A stretch of DNA of 53,236 nt from Ligilactobacillus equi DSM 15833 = JCM 10991 (GCF_000615765.1 NZ_BAMI01000009.1:1-53236); one strand, 5' to 3'; shown: positions 9,004-17,158, counted from the first letter of the stretch. Numbers and translations: made by a program. The notes: a model not told the origin generated them from the letters alone.

Positions 9004-9507
9004 AAGCTTTGGAAAACGCACAAAGGTTTGCGTGTCTTCTAGGTTGGGTTGTGGTGTTGTTTTAGCTTCCATAGGTGCAGAATTTGTCACCGTAGGTCGC
9101 TCTGAGTTACGCCAGGAGACATAGATAATGTAGTTAGTGAAGTCTTCGGATAGTTTGGTTCTGTAGCCTGCGCCAATCAAGGAGGCGTTAATTCCTTGCA
9201 TATAGGTTTTGATAGCCACATCAATAGAAGGGGTAATTTTCTTGGTGGTCATGCCGTGTAAGACATCTAATCCTTGGGCAGCTTCGCTATCGTCTTTAAT
9301 CGTGGGTAAGCTTTTGAAGAAGTCAAAAATATTAATACGACAGTGGTGTTTGGCTTCTAGTTCCACAGATAGAACCAAGCGGCGATTAAAATATTCTTCA
9401 AATAATTCATGGTTATGAATGAGGTAGCGTAAAGTAGCTTGAATTTTCGTATAATTTTCCAATTCAAAATCTTTTTGCAGTTGACGGATTTCGTCGGCAG
9501 TGAGCAT
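9001..9507 (-). CDS. Hypothetical cytoplasmic protein
   Basis: A 168-residue protein that I do not recognise. It is mixed alpha-rich (starts LTADEIRQLQKDFELENY), charged, without signal peptide or membrane segment. The last about 35 residues are rich in Pro, Thr and Ser and look disordered. The ATG has AGAAAGGAAG upstream. It has its own terminator and an operator-like promoter (see 9541-9571), so it is transcribed alone, between the PPDK regulatory protein gene and the YitT gene. Confidence 0.6.
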   Translation of the reverse strand: MLTADEIRQLQKDFELENYTKIQATLRYLIHNHELFEEYFNRRLVLSVELEAKHHCRINIFDFFKSLPTIKDDSEAAQGLDVLHGMTTKKITPSIDVAIKTYMQGINASLIGAGYRTKLSEDFTNYIIYVSWRNSERPTVTNSAPMEAKTTPQPNLEDTQTFVRFPKL

Positions 9508-9540
9508 ATTTTTCTTCCTTTCTAAGTAGTCTTAACCTAA

Positions 9541-9571
9541 TTATCGTTTTTTTTACGATAAAAGTCTACAA
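9541..9571 (-). promoter_or_regulatory. Promoter overlapped by an inverted repeat (candidate operator)
   Basis: On the minus strand a -35 like TAGACT, a 17-base spacer and -10 GATAAT can be read. The inverted repeat TTATCGT (9541-9547), seven T, ACGATAA (9555-9561) spans the spacer and -10, which is where a repressor would bind. Confidence 0.4.
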
Positions 9572-9600
9572 AAAAATCTCCGAAAAAGCGGAGATTTTCA
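9570..9600 (-). terminator. Terminator of the PPDK regulatory protein gene
   Basis: On the minus strand AATCTCCG and CGGAGATT with loop CTTTTT, followed by a T run. Confidence 0.8.
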
Positions 9601-9606
9601 GAAAAT

Positions 9607-10443
9607 TTAAACTTGCGTATTTTGGTTAACCTTTTGTAGGCCATGTTGTGTCAAACTTTCGATAATAAACATGGCCGTTTCTTCGATAGACTTATTAGCC
9701 ACATTGATTTGTAAACACCCAATCTTGCGGTATAAATCAGTTGCAAAGTCTAATTCAGCTTGAATGGAATCAGTATTGGAGTAAACTGTATCGGGGTTTA
9801 AGCCATAGGCAATCATTCTTTGACGGCGAATATTGTTTAAAACGGCCACATCATTAGTTAAACCAAAGACACGGTTGGGGTCAACTTGAAAAATTTCATC
9901 TGGAATCTTAGTTTTAGGTACCAATGGTAAGTTAGCCACCTTGTAGCCGTAGTTAGCTAGGTACAAAGAAAGAGGGGTTTTGGAAGTCCGGGAAACTCCT
10001 AGGAGAACGATATCGGCTTTGGTGAAGCCTGAGGGATCCTTACCGTCATCGTAAGTTACGGCAAATTCAATGGCTTCAATCCGGTTGAAGTATGATTCGT
10101 TGGTATTGTGGTTAATCCCTGATTCACCTAAAGGCTTCTTCCCCGTAATGCTAGCAACAGTATTAATCACATTAGAGATGGCGTCGATGACTGGCAAGTT
10201 TTCGGCCTGGCAAAATTCGTTGATAGCGGTAGAAAAATCACTATCAACAAAAGTATGGATAACCATAGCTTTTTTGTTTTTAGCTGAATTTAAAATTCCG
10301 GTTAAAATTTCTTTGGACTTAACCATGGGGAATTTTTGGATTTCAAATTTATCTTCTGGGAATTGTACCAGCGCAGCTTGTGCCAGAGAATTAGCTGTTT
10401 CCCCTAAGGAGTCAGAAATAATGTAAATATTGTTTGTGGACAT
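9607..10443 (-). CDS. Pyruvate,phosphate dikinase regulatory protein (DUF299, YqfL-like)
   Basis: A bifunctional ADP-dependent kinase / Pi-dependent pyrophosphorylase family that switches pyruvate,phosphate dikinase (or PEP synthase) off and on by threonine phosphorylation. 278 residues, the usual length. The P-loop-like motif GVSRTSKT is at about 149-156, followed by the conserved PLSLYLANYGYKVANLPLVP region. The N-terminal IYIISDSLGETA is also typical. The target enzyme gene is not in this window, so the actual substrate is inferred from the family. It is a single gene divergent from rpsU. Confidence 0.93.
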   Translation of the reverse strand: MSTNNIYIISDSLGETANSLAQAALVQFPEDKFEIQKFPMVKSKEILTGILNSAKNKKAMVIHTFVDSDFSTAINEFCQAENLPVIDAISNVINTVASITGKKPLGESGINHNTNESYFNRIEAIEFAVTYDDGKDPSGFTKADIVLLGVSRTSKTPLSLYLANYGYKVANLPLVPKTKIPDEIFQVDPNRVFGLTNDVAVLNNIRRQRMIAYGLNPDTVYSNTDSIQAELDFATDLYRKIGCLQINVANKSIEETAMFIIESLTQHGLQKVNQNTQV

Positions 10444-10581
10444 AAAGAAACCTCATTTCACATAACTTAGTAAAAATTTTCTATCTATAGTATACAAAAA
10501 TGAAGGCGCTACCGCAATTAGAAAAGCAATTTAGCTCGCATTTAGGCAATAATTTTATACTGAAAAACTTGTAAATAATTA

Positions 10582-10610
10582 TTGACGCTGTTGAGCAATT
10601 TAGATATAAT
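10582..10610 (+). promoter_or_regulatory. Promoter of rpsU
   Basis: TTGACG (10582-10587), 17-base spacer, perfect TATAAT (10605-10610). This is one of the best promoters in the window, as expected for a ribosomal protein. Confidence 0.8.
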
Positions 10611-10678
10611 GGAAAAGAACTGTTAAGTTATGTACTGAATTAACGGTTACTTTAAAGCACGGAGGGAGGGAAACAACC

Positions 10679-10864
10679 ATGTCAAAGACAGTCGTTCGTA
10701 AAAACGAATCTCTTGATGACGCTCTTCGTCGCTTCAAACGTTCCGTTTCAAAAACAGGTACTTTACAAGAATACCGGAAGCGTGAATTCTACGAAAAACC
10801 AAGTGTTAAACGCAAGAAGAAATCCGAAGCTGCTCGGAAGCGTAAGAACAAGCGCCGTTTCTAG
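10679..10864 (+). CDS. rpsU: 30S ribosomal protein S21
   Basis: A small basic ribosomal protein that helps mRNA base-pairing with the 3' end of 16S rRNA at initiation. 61 residues, starting [20 protein letters not shown] and ending in a Lys/Arg-rich tail, exactly the family pattern. GGAGGGAGGG lies before the ATG. A 33-codon ORF with a strong ribosome binding site follows 22 bases downstream, in the place where many related genomes have a yqeY-type gene. Confidence 0.97.
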   Translation: MSKTVVRKNESLDDALRRFKRSVSKTGTLQEYRKREFYEKPSVKRKKKSEAARKRKNKRRF

Positions 10865-10886
10865 TTTCTAGAGGAGGCAGACCGTG

Positions 10887-10988
10887 ATGGCTCATTTTGA
10901 GGCATTACCTAAGGACATGATTGCCGCTGATGAAGTAAAGGCCGTTTTACAAGAAACGTTAACGCTCTTGGAGCGACTCTTCATCTGA
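10887..10988 (+). CDS. Possible 33-residue small protein downstream of rpsU
   Basis: A short ORF starting MAHFEALPKDMIAADEV and ending LLERLFI. Support comes from GAGGAGG 9 bases before the ATG (a GTG directly precedes it) and its place on the rpsU transcript ahead of a terminator. It has an amphipathic, acidic, helix-like composition. I find no family for it; it does not resemble the start of YqeY. It could be a real small protein, a remnant, or a frame-broken longer gene. Confidence 0.4.
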   Translation: MAHFEALPKDMIAADEVKAVLQETLTLLERLFI

Positions 10989-11053
10989 CCTCGAAAATAG
11001 GTCAAAGGGCGCTTTGATGCCTAGAAAGAATTATTTAATATAATACTTTGAAA

Positions 11054-11080
11054 AACCGCTGTTAAGGCGGTTTTTTTATT
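11054..11080 (+). terminator. Terminator of the rpsU transcript
   Basis: AACCGC and GCGGTT around TGTTAAG, followed by a run of seven T. Confidence 0.8.
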
Positions 11081-11104
11081 GCTTTATATTTATGATACCT
11101 AACA

Positions 11105-11140
11105 TAAAAAACCTTTTGGATTCTTCGCTCCAAAAGGTTA
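11105..11140 (-). terminator. Terminator of the LCP gene
   Basis: On the minus strand CCTTTTGGA and TCCAAAAGG enclose an 8-base loop, followed by six T. Confidence 0.8.
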
Positions 11141-11149
11141 GGTTAGGAC

Positions 11150-12117
11150 CTATTCTTTAATTTTTAGGGCTTGCTTTAAGTTTTTTTGAACTTTAACTTG
11201 CTCGTTTTTAGGAACAATTTCAAAGGAGACGCCATCAATCATTTGGCTTTGTCCTTGGAGTTGGATCTGTTCAATATTATCTGCTGCGCCGTCATTGTAG
11301 TTAGCTGCAATTGTCTTAATGTCATCAAAGGTTAAGTCAGTTTTGACATTCGATGAGATGGCATTTAAGATTTGTTGGTATTTAGTCAAACTATCAAAAG
11401 AAGCAATCTTTTTCACCATAGCCATGAGGACGATTCGTTGCCGCATTTGGCGACCGTAGTCTCCACGAGAATCCTCATAACGCATGCGGGTGAAAGCAAG
11501 GATGTTATCACTATTGATGGTAACCATCCCTTTGTCAAAGTGGTGTCCTAGGTTAGTGAAATCTAGGTCGTTATCAACTTTAACAGGACCAACAGCCTTG
11601 GATAATTGTTCCATCCCTTTCATATCCATTTCGACATAGTGGTCAATAGGAATATCAAGGTAGTTTTGTAAGGTGTTAATAGCCCCAGCCACGTCACCGT
11701 AAGCATAGGCAGCATTAATTTTGTTATCCGAACCATGATTGGCAATGGCAACTTTGGTATCCCGAGGGATAGAACTAAGGTTGATTTCTTGGGGGCAATG
11801 GCCGCTACCATCATGGTATCTGATCGTCCTTGGTAGGTTCGACCGTATTCACCGGTATCGACCCCCAAAAGTAAAACAGAGAATGGCTGGGACTTTTCAA
11901 GGTTCACGCTACCTTCTCGTTTGTCTTGCGTTTTAACAGTTTTATATGTGCTATCAACGGCCTTCTTGGCGTCGAAGTAGAACTTTCCGCCGATGGCCCC
12001 TACAATTACGATAAGTGCGACAATCACACCTAAAATCAATTTCCAAGCATTATGCTTTTTATGTTTGTGATGGTGACCGTGATGCTTATGTTGTACTTGG
12101 TCTTGATCATTAGCCAT
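11150..12117 (-). CDS. LCP (LytR-CpsA-Psr) family protein, interrupted by a one-base frameshift
   Basis: A membrane-anchored phosphotransferase family that attaches wall teichoic acid or other glycopolymers to peptidoglycan. The N-terminal about 25 residues are His/Lys-rich (HKHHGHHHKHKKH), then one membrane segment at about 27-48, then the extracellular LCP domain: LLLGVDTGEYGR, GRSDTMMVAAI, IPRDTKVAI, and the C-terminal FTRMRYEDSRGDYGRQMRQR. The frame breaks near 11773; adding one T (minus strand, GTTCT to GTTTCT) restores LVSIPRDT and gives 322 residues. The start at 12117 follows GGGAGGA by about 9 bases; upstream in-frame starts lie in the ribosome binding site. Single gene, divergent from the T-box transcript. 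Confidence 0.9.
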
Positions 12118-12284
12118 ATGTATAATTCCTCCCATAAACAACTCTAGCAATGAGTTGATCTAATACTGCTTAAGTATAGCACAAGTTGAGGTTGATGAAA
12201 GTACTTAGCAAGACATTTTTTCATCGTTTGACCATGAAAAAAACTATAATACAAAAATAAATTAGAAAAAAATGATAAAACCAA

Positions 12285-12313
12285 TTGACACTTTTCATAA
12301 TCGATGATAAGAT
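12285..12313 (+). promoter_or_regulatory. Promoter of the NhaC-family T-box transcript
   Basis: Perfect TTGACA (12285-12290), 17-base spacer, TAAGAT (12308-12313) with an extended TGA before it. Confidence 0.75.
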
Positions 12314-12324
12314 GGAAACCATAA

Positions 12325-12546
12325 ATTACATAAGACGTCAAAGTAGCGTTGAACTTGGGAGTCAGAAAGCCGTTGGGTGATGCGAAACGGTCAGGGGGTA
12401 AGCGCCAAATACAGACGTGGTTCAATCTTATGCGGTCTTGATGGGAGCCGTTATCCTCCTATAAGATAGGCAGATGCCTAAGCTGGGTGGTACCACGCAC
12501 GAAGCGTCCTGGTTGAGCACATTAGTGTTTAATCAGGACGCTTTTT
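12325..12546 (+). promoter_or_regulatory. T-box riboswitch with tyrosine (UAC) specifier
   Basis: Stem I base: ACGTC (12335-12339) pairs with GACGT (12414-12418). The specifier loop has AAAGTA on the 5' side and CAAATACA on the 3' side, giving UAC at 12410-12412 followed by A. The T-box is GGGTGGTACCACGC with the UGGU bulge at 12488-12491; U would pair with the A discriminator expected for tRNA-Tyr. The terminator GCGTCCTG / CAGGACGC plus five T is at 12504-12546. It therefore should sense uncharged tRNA-Tyr and induce the downstream transporter. Confidence 0.92.
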
Positions 12547-12568
12547 GACGTTTAAAGGAGCGATTGTG

Positions 12569-12595
12569 ATGAAGAAGGCCTATCAAAGTAAGTGA
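12569..12595 (+). CDS. Possible 8-codon leader ORF (MKKAYQSK)
   Basis: AAAGGAG lies 8 bases before ATG, after the T-box terminator and 36 bases before the transporter start. It contains one Tyr codon. It may be a leader peptide or a chance ORF. Confidence 0.3.
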   Translation: MKKAYQSK

Positions 12596-12631
12596 AGTTC
12601 GGATATTTGAGAGAAATGAGGTAGATTTGCT

Positions 12632-14005
12632 ATGAAAAAGATTAATTTTATGGAAGCATTAAGCATTTTAATTGTAATGATTTTAGTCCTGGGGGTCAGC
12701 GTTATTGGCTTGGGACTCTCGCCCCAAGTACCAGTTTTATTTGTAACTGGTCTGATTTTTGCCTGGGCAGCTGTACGACGGATTTCTTTTGAAGAATTAC
12801 ATGAAGGAATTAAGGAGGGAATTAGTACCGCTATTGTACCAATCTTTTTATTCATGTTAATTGGATCTTTAATTGCTGTATGGATTCAAGCGGGGATTAT
12901 CCCTTCTTTAATGGTTCTAGGTTTTAAATTGGTTAGTGTCCAATTCTTTGTGCCTTCCGTATTCGTGGTTTGTGCTTTAGTCGGAGTTGCCATCGGGAGT
13001 GGTTTTACCACGATTTCGACAGTTGGAATTGCTCTTTTTGGGATGGGCCTTACCTTAGGTATCAACCCAGCTTTAGTTGCTGGTGCGATAGTCTCAGGGG
13101 CTATTTTCGGGGATAAGACATCACCTTTATCCGATTCGACTAACTTGGCCTCAGCTGTTGCGGGTTCTGATTTATTTGCCCATATTAAAAATATGATGTG
13201 GACAACAATTCCGGCTTTTATTTTATCCCTAGTGGTTTTTGCCATCTTAGGTATGTCACATGCAACGGCCAGTTTAACCAAGATTAATCACACAATATCC
13301 ATTTTGGAAAATAATTTCTCGGTTTCTTGGTGGGCGGCTCTTCCTGTACTTTTAATGTTTCTTTGTTCTTGGCGTAAGATTCCGGCCATTCCAACTTTAT
13401 TTTTGAACATTATTGTGTCAATCGTGATGGCTTTCATCCAAAGTCCTAAATTAAATATTGCGCAACTAGTGGGCTTAATTCAATCCGGTTTCGTTTCTAA
13501 AACCGGCGACAAGACAGTTGATGCTCTATTATCACGTGGGGGCATTGATAGTATGATGGGAACGGTGTCTTTAATTATCATGACTTTGGCTCTCGGGGGA
13601 ATTTTGATGCGAGTTGGTGTGATTGAAACGGCGATGAAGCCCTTGGTTGACCGCCTTACTAAGCCAGGAAGTCTGATTACGACTGCAATTTTTGCCGGTA
13701 TTGGGGTAAACCTCTTTGTTGGGGAACAATACTTATCTGTTATTTTACCAGGGAATGCTTTTAAGCCGGCCTTTAAGAAGTTGAACTTAGATCCTTTAGC
13801 TCAATCTCGGGTTCTGGAAGACGGAGGTTCAGTGATTAACTACTTGGTTCCTTGGGGCGTGGCCGCTTCCTTTGCAGCTTCAGCCTTAGGGGTTTCAGTT
13901 ATAGCTTTCTTGCCATTTACGATTTTTGCTTGGTCCTCACCAATTTTCTCCATCCTTTCCGGGGTGACAGGGATTGGTTTAAAGCGACGTGAGGTAATGG
14001 CTTAA
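12632..14005 (+). CDS. NhaC-family antiporter, predicted tyrosine transporter
   Basis: A 457-residue polytopic membrane protein with about 11-12 hydrophobic segments, of the Na+/H+ antiporter NhaC family. Typical segments are FGDKTSPLSDSTNLAS (about 165-180) and the second-half repeat around GVNLFVGEQYLSVILPG. NhaC-like proteins include predicted amino-acid transporters under T-box control; the UAC specifier upstream points to tyrosine (or tyrosine exchanged for a related compound). This substrate is inference from the regulator, not from the protein. The ATG at 12632 is preceded by GAGGTAG. The gene is followed by its own terminator. Confidence 0.85.
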   Translation: MKKINFMEALSILIVMILVLGVSVIGLGLSPQVPVLFVTGLIFAWAAVRRISFEELHEGIKEGISTAIVPIFLFMLIGSLIAVWIQAGIIPSLMVLGFKLVSVQFFVPSVFVVCALVGVAIGSGFTTISTVGIALFGMGLTLGINPALVAGAIVSGAIFGDKTSPLSDSTNLASAVAGSDLFAHIKNMMWTTIPAFILSLVVFAILGMSHATASLTKINHTISILENNFSVSWWAALPVLLMFLCSWRKIPAIPTLFLNIIVSIVMAFIQSPKLNIAQLVGLIQSGFVSKTGDKTVDALLSRGGIDSMMGTVSLIIMTLALGGILMRVGVIETAMKPLVDRLTKPGSLITTAIFAGIGVNLFVGEQYLSVILPGNAFKPAFKKLNLDPLAQSRVLEDGGSVINYLVPWGVAASFAASALGVSVIAFLPFTIFAWSSPIFSILSGVTGIGLKRREVMA

Positions 14006-14010
14006 ACCTT

Positions 14011-14037
14011 AGGAGTATCTGCGGATACTCCTTTTTT
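14011..14037 (+). terminator. Terminator of the NhaC-family gene
   Basis: AGGAGTATC and GATACTCCT around TGCG, followed by a T run. Confidence 0.85.
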
Positions 14038-14098
14038 GTCTAGTTAGAATTTGGTACAATTAAGAAGAATAAGGAAAATTGTGAAAGGATGAAAATAA

Positions 14099-14800
14099 GT
14101 GGATGCACATAATTTATCACAACGCCTCTTAACGGTAGCTAGTTTTGTTGAGGAGGGGGCACGGTTAGCTGATATTGGCTCCGATCACGCTTACTTGCCA
14201 GCTTATTTAGCCTTAAACGGTAAGCTTAGCTATGCGGTAGCCGGTGAAGTTGTTAAAGGACCTTATGAAAATGCTCAGCACGTGATTCGTAAGGAAGGTT
14301 TAGAAAATCAGGTAGTAGCACGTTTGGCCGATGGTTTGGCTGCAATTACGGAAGCTGATGAAATCGACACGATTACGATCTGTGGTATGGGTGGACCATT
14401 AATTGTTGATATTTTGAGTCGAGATCCAAGTAAGCTGGCTCGGCACCCCCGTTTGATTTTGCAACCAAATGTCGGTGAAAGTAGTGTCCGCCAGTGGTTA
14501 TGTCAAAATAATTATCATTTAGAAAACGAAGTGATTTTGTCTGAAGATAAGCACACATATGAAATTTTGGTGGCCAACTACCAATCTGGTCCACAAATGG
14601 TGTTAACTGCTCAGGAACTTAAGTATGGTCCGTACCTAATGACCGAAAAGAATTCGGCCTTTGTTGCTAAGTGGCAAGCCAAAATTACTAAATTACAAAA
14701 GGTGCAAGCTCAATTACAAAAGGCTAAGGAAGTACCTACGATAAAGATGGCCGCTTTAACAAGTGAAATTGAAGAAATCGAGGCGATGTTATATGGTTAA
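14099..14800 (+). CDS. trmK: tRNA (adenine-22-N1)-methyltransferase
   Basis: Methylates N1 of adenine 22 in tRNA using SAM. 233 residues. The Rossmann motif I is ADIGSDHAYLPAYL at about 21-34, followed by GEVVKGPYENA, and the catalytic-region ICGMGGPLIVDIL. The C-terminal about 60 residues form the coiled-coil extension seen in this family (KITKLQKVQAQLQKA). The start is GTG at 14099 after GAAAGGA. It overlaps the nif3 start by 8 bases, the same trmK-nif3 pairing found in Bacillus (yqfN-yqfO). Confidence 0.93.
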   Translation: MDAHNLSQRLLTVASFVEEGARLADIGSDHAYLPAYLALNGKLSYAVAGEVVKGPYENAQHVIRKEGLENQVVARLADGLAAITEADEIDTITICGMGGPLIVDILSRDPSKLARHPRLILQPNVGESSVRQWLCQNNYHLENEVILSEDKHTYEILVANYQSGPQMVLTAQELKYGPYLMTEKNSAFVAKWQAKITKLQKVQAQLQKAKEVPTIKMAALTSEIEEIEAMLYG

Positions 14801-15598
14801 AGCAAGTGAAATTATAGCCTGGATGGACGAAATTGCTCCGCCTACGATTGCCGAACAAGGAGATCCGATAGGTTTGCAACTAGGGGATGTTAACCAAGAG
14901 GTCCAAACTGTTTATGTGACTTTGGATGTCCGTCCTGAAACCGTATCTGCTGCTATAGAGGCGGGGGCCGACATGATTTTAGCTCATCATCCGGCCATGT
15001 TTGTGCCGGTCCGCAAGTTTGACATGCGTAATCCCCAAAATCGTATGTATGCAGAGATTATTAAGCATGATTTAGTGGTTTATGCCGCGCATACCAACTT
15101 AGATAACGCACCTGACGGGATGAATGACTGGCTGGCCCAAGCTTTGAATTTAAGTGCGACTAGTGGATTATTGCCAGCTCAAAAAGGCCCTGTGGGAACT
15201 TATGCTATGGGACGGTAGGTGACTTGCCCCAAGCCATGACAGTTGCAGAATTTAGTAATTATTGTAAAAAAACTTTTCATTTATCTGGATTACGCTTAAT
15301 CTCCAAGGATTTAAATGCTACAATTAAAAAGGTTGCGGTATTAGGTGGTTCAGGGGGCAAGTTCTATTCTGAAGCCCTAAAGCAAGGAGCGGATGCCTAT
15401 GTGACTGGAGATATTTCTTATCATACCGGCCATGATATCTTAGCGAGTGGCTTACATGGTTTTGATTTGGGTCACCATATCGAAGCGATTTGTGAAGTGA
15501 AACTAAGTGAAGGCTTGACGAACCAAGCGCAAAAAGCTGGCTGGCAGTTAAAAATTGTCACCAATCAAATTAATACCGACCCATTTACTTTTAGATAA
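14793..15598 (+). CDS. Nif3-like dinuclear metal-center protein, interrupted by a one-base frameshift
   Basis: A NIF3/YbgI/YqfO family protein with a dinuclear metal site; the cellular role is uncertain. Metal ligands are visible: HH in ILAHHPAMF, His in [16 protein letters not shown], and H/E in the C-terminal HHIEAICE. The frame breaks near 15214: GACGGTAGG reads a stop, while one more G restores [15 protein letters not shown] and gives about 268 residues. The protein is the short form: the PII-like insertion present in Bacillus YqfO (about 370 residues) is missing. Start ATG 14793 overlaps trmK. Confidence 0.9.
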
Positions 15599-15612
15599 GA
15601 GGTGCACTTTTG

Positions 15613-16854
15613 ATGGAAAAGTATGAAAATTTAATTCCCCGTTTTTTAAAGTATGTCAAAGTTAATACCCGCTCAGATGAAGCTTCTAAGACGGTTCCTT
15701 CCACCCCTAGTTTAGTGGAATTTGCTAAAAATTTAGCCCAAGAGCTTGAAGAAATTGGTTTGCAAGATGTGCAAATCATGGATGATGGCTATGTTTTTGC
15801 GACTTTGCCAAGTAATTTGGATTATGACGTTCGGACTGTAGGTTTCATCTCTCACTTTGACACTGCGGATTTCAACGCTGAAAATGTCAATCCGCAAATC
15901 GTGGAAAACTATGATGGTCAGTCAGTGATTAATTTAGATGCTGAGGGTAAATTTGTTTTAGACCCGGCTGAATTTCCAAGTTTAAAAAAATACCAAGGCC
16001 ACACCTTAATTACGACAGATGGGTTGACCTTATTAGGGGCCGATGATAAGGCTGGCGATGCTGAGATTATTACTGCGATGGAATACTTGATTCAACATCC
16101 AGAAATTAAACATGGTCCTGTGAAAGTTGCTTTTGGACCGGATGAAGAAATAGGGACTGGGGCGGATAACTTCCATGTCAAAGAATTTGGTGCAGATTTT
16201 GCCTACACTGTGGATGCTGGCCCTCTAGGTGAGTTGGAATATGAAACTTTTAACGCGGCCCAATTGGAATTAACCTTCCATGGTAAAAATGTGCACCCCG
16301 GTTCAGCTAAGGGCTTGATGATTAATGCCTTACAATTAGCGGTTGATTTCCAAAACCAATTACCAGCTAATGACGTACCTGAAAAAACCGATGGTCGTCA
16401 AGGTTTCTATCACTTGCTTAAAATTGAAGGAACTGTTGAGGAAGCTAAAGCGGTTTACATTATTCGCGATCACGATCGCCAAATTTTCGAAGCACGTAAG
16501 AAATTAGTTGAAGATATTGTGTCCTTTATGAACGAAAAAGCTGGCCGTGGGGTGGTCTCTTACGAAATGTATGATCAATACTACAACATGCGTGAAATCT
16601 TAGAAAAAGACATGTCAGTGGTAGAAGTAGCCAAAAAAGCGATGGAAAACTTAGATATTAAGCCAATTATTGAACCGGTTCGTGGGGGGACTGATGGCTC
16701 TAAGATTTCATTCTTAGGTTTACCAACACCTAACTTCTTTGCCGGTGGTGAAAATATGCACGGTCGTTACGAATACGTATCAACTACGGTAATGGCCCAA
16801 GCTACAGATACCATTTTAGAAATTATTCGTTTAGTTGCTGCTGAAAAAGCTTAG
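15613..16854 (+). CDS. pepT: Peptidase T (tripeptide aminopeptidase)
   Basis: A cytoplasmic di-zinc M20 aminopeptidase that removes the N-terminal residue from tripeptides. 413 residues, the usual length. Metal and catalytic motifs: [35 protein letters not shown] with the catalytic Glu, TVDAG, and the C-terminal [14 protein letters not shown]. The ATG at 15613 is preceded by AGAGGTG; the TTG at 15610 is in frame but too close to it. It supports the peptide-based nitrogen nutrition of lactobacilli. It follows nif3 after 14 bases. Confidence 0.95.
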   Translation: MEKYENLIPRFLKYVKVNTRSDEASKTVPSTPSLVEFAKNLAQELEEIGLQDVQIMDDGYVFATLPSNLDYDVRTVGFISHFDTADFNAENVNPQIVENYDGQSVINLDAEGKFVLDPAEFPSLKKYQGHTLITTDGLTLLGADDKAGDAEIITAMEYLIQHPEIKHGPVKVAFGPDEEIGTGADNFHVKEFGADFAYTVDAGPLGELEYETFNAAQLELTFHGKNVHPGSAKGLMINALQLAVDFQNQLPANDVPEKTDGRQGFYHLLKIEGTVEEAKAVYIIRDHDRQIFEARKKLVEDIVSFMNEKAGRGVVSYEMYDQYYNMREILEKDMSVVEVAKKAMENLDIKPIIEPVRGGTDGSKISFLGLPTPNFFAGGENMHGRYEYVSTTVMAQATDTILEIIRLVAAEKA

Positions 16855-16862
16855 GTATAAAG

Positions 16863-16906
16863 TAAAGCTGACATGCTAGAAAAAGAGCCTAGCACGTCGG
16901 CTTTTA
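16863..16906 (+). terminator. Terminator of pepT
   Basis: AAAGCTGACATGCTAG pairs with CTAGCACGTCGGCTTT with two non-canonical positions, followed by T-rich sequence. Confidence 0.7.
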
Positions 16907-16986
16907 CTGTTTTTGCCAAAATTTGACGGTCAGGGTAAATAAAAGGACGCTAATGGTTAGATGGCAATAAAAGATTTGAAATTTTG

Positions 16987-16992
16987 TATACT
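16987..16992 (+). promoter_or_regulatory. Candidate -10 of the small RNA gene
   Basis: TATACT about 6 bases before the first stem. The best -35 (TGGCAA about 19 bases upstream) is weak, which suggests an activator or a weak promoter. Confidence 0.4.
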
Positions 16993-16994
16993 AA

Positions 16995-17133
16995 TGTTAT
17001 CAGCAACCCCAAGATTTCCCCTTGAAAAAGCTGATTGCTAATTAACATAAATCTAACTTAACCCAATTCCCCTTAAAATGGGTTAGTTACATCTTTATTT
17101 GACCCTTGATTTTCCCCTATCGAGGGTCTTTTT
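16995..17133 (+). ncRNA. Candidate trans-acting small RNA with three C-rich hairpin loops
   Basis: About 140 nt with no ORF, lying between the pepT terminator and the fumC promoter and ending in its own terminator. Hairpin 1: outer ATGTTA/TAACAT, ATCAGC (16999)/GCTGAT (17030), inner CAAG/CTTG with loop ATTTCCC. Hairpin 2: TAACTTAACCCA (17054-17065) with TGGGTTAGTTA (17079-17089), one bulge, loop ATTCCCCTTAAAA. Hairpin 3: GACCCTTGAT (17101) with ATCGAGGGTC (17119), loop TTTCCCCT, then five T. The same TTCCCC is exposed in all three loops, a layout known from anti-Shine-Dalgarno sRNAs such as Listeria LhrC. Expression and targets are inference. Confidence 0.65.
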
Positions 17134-17141
17134 GTCGTTGC

Positions 17142-17158
17142 ATATTCATAATGAATAT
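17142..17158. promoter_or_regulatory. 17-bp perfect palindrome, candidate activator site for fumC
   Basis: ATATTCAT-A-ATGAATAT is a perfect inverted repeat centred 40 bp upstream of the -35 of the fumC promoter and just after the sRNA terminator. The position suits an activator such as a LysR-type regulator. Confidence 0.5.

Noticed and set aside
12144-12425. Minus-strand ORF of 93 codons across the T-box leader
   Set aside because: It overlaps conserved RNA structure, has no recognisable family and is a chance open frame.
17142-17158. Reading the ATATTCAT palindrome as part of the small RNA
   Set aside because: It lies after the T run of the RNA's own terminator, so it is better seen as a DNA site.
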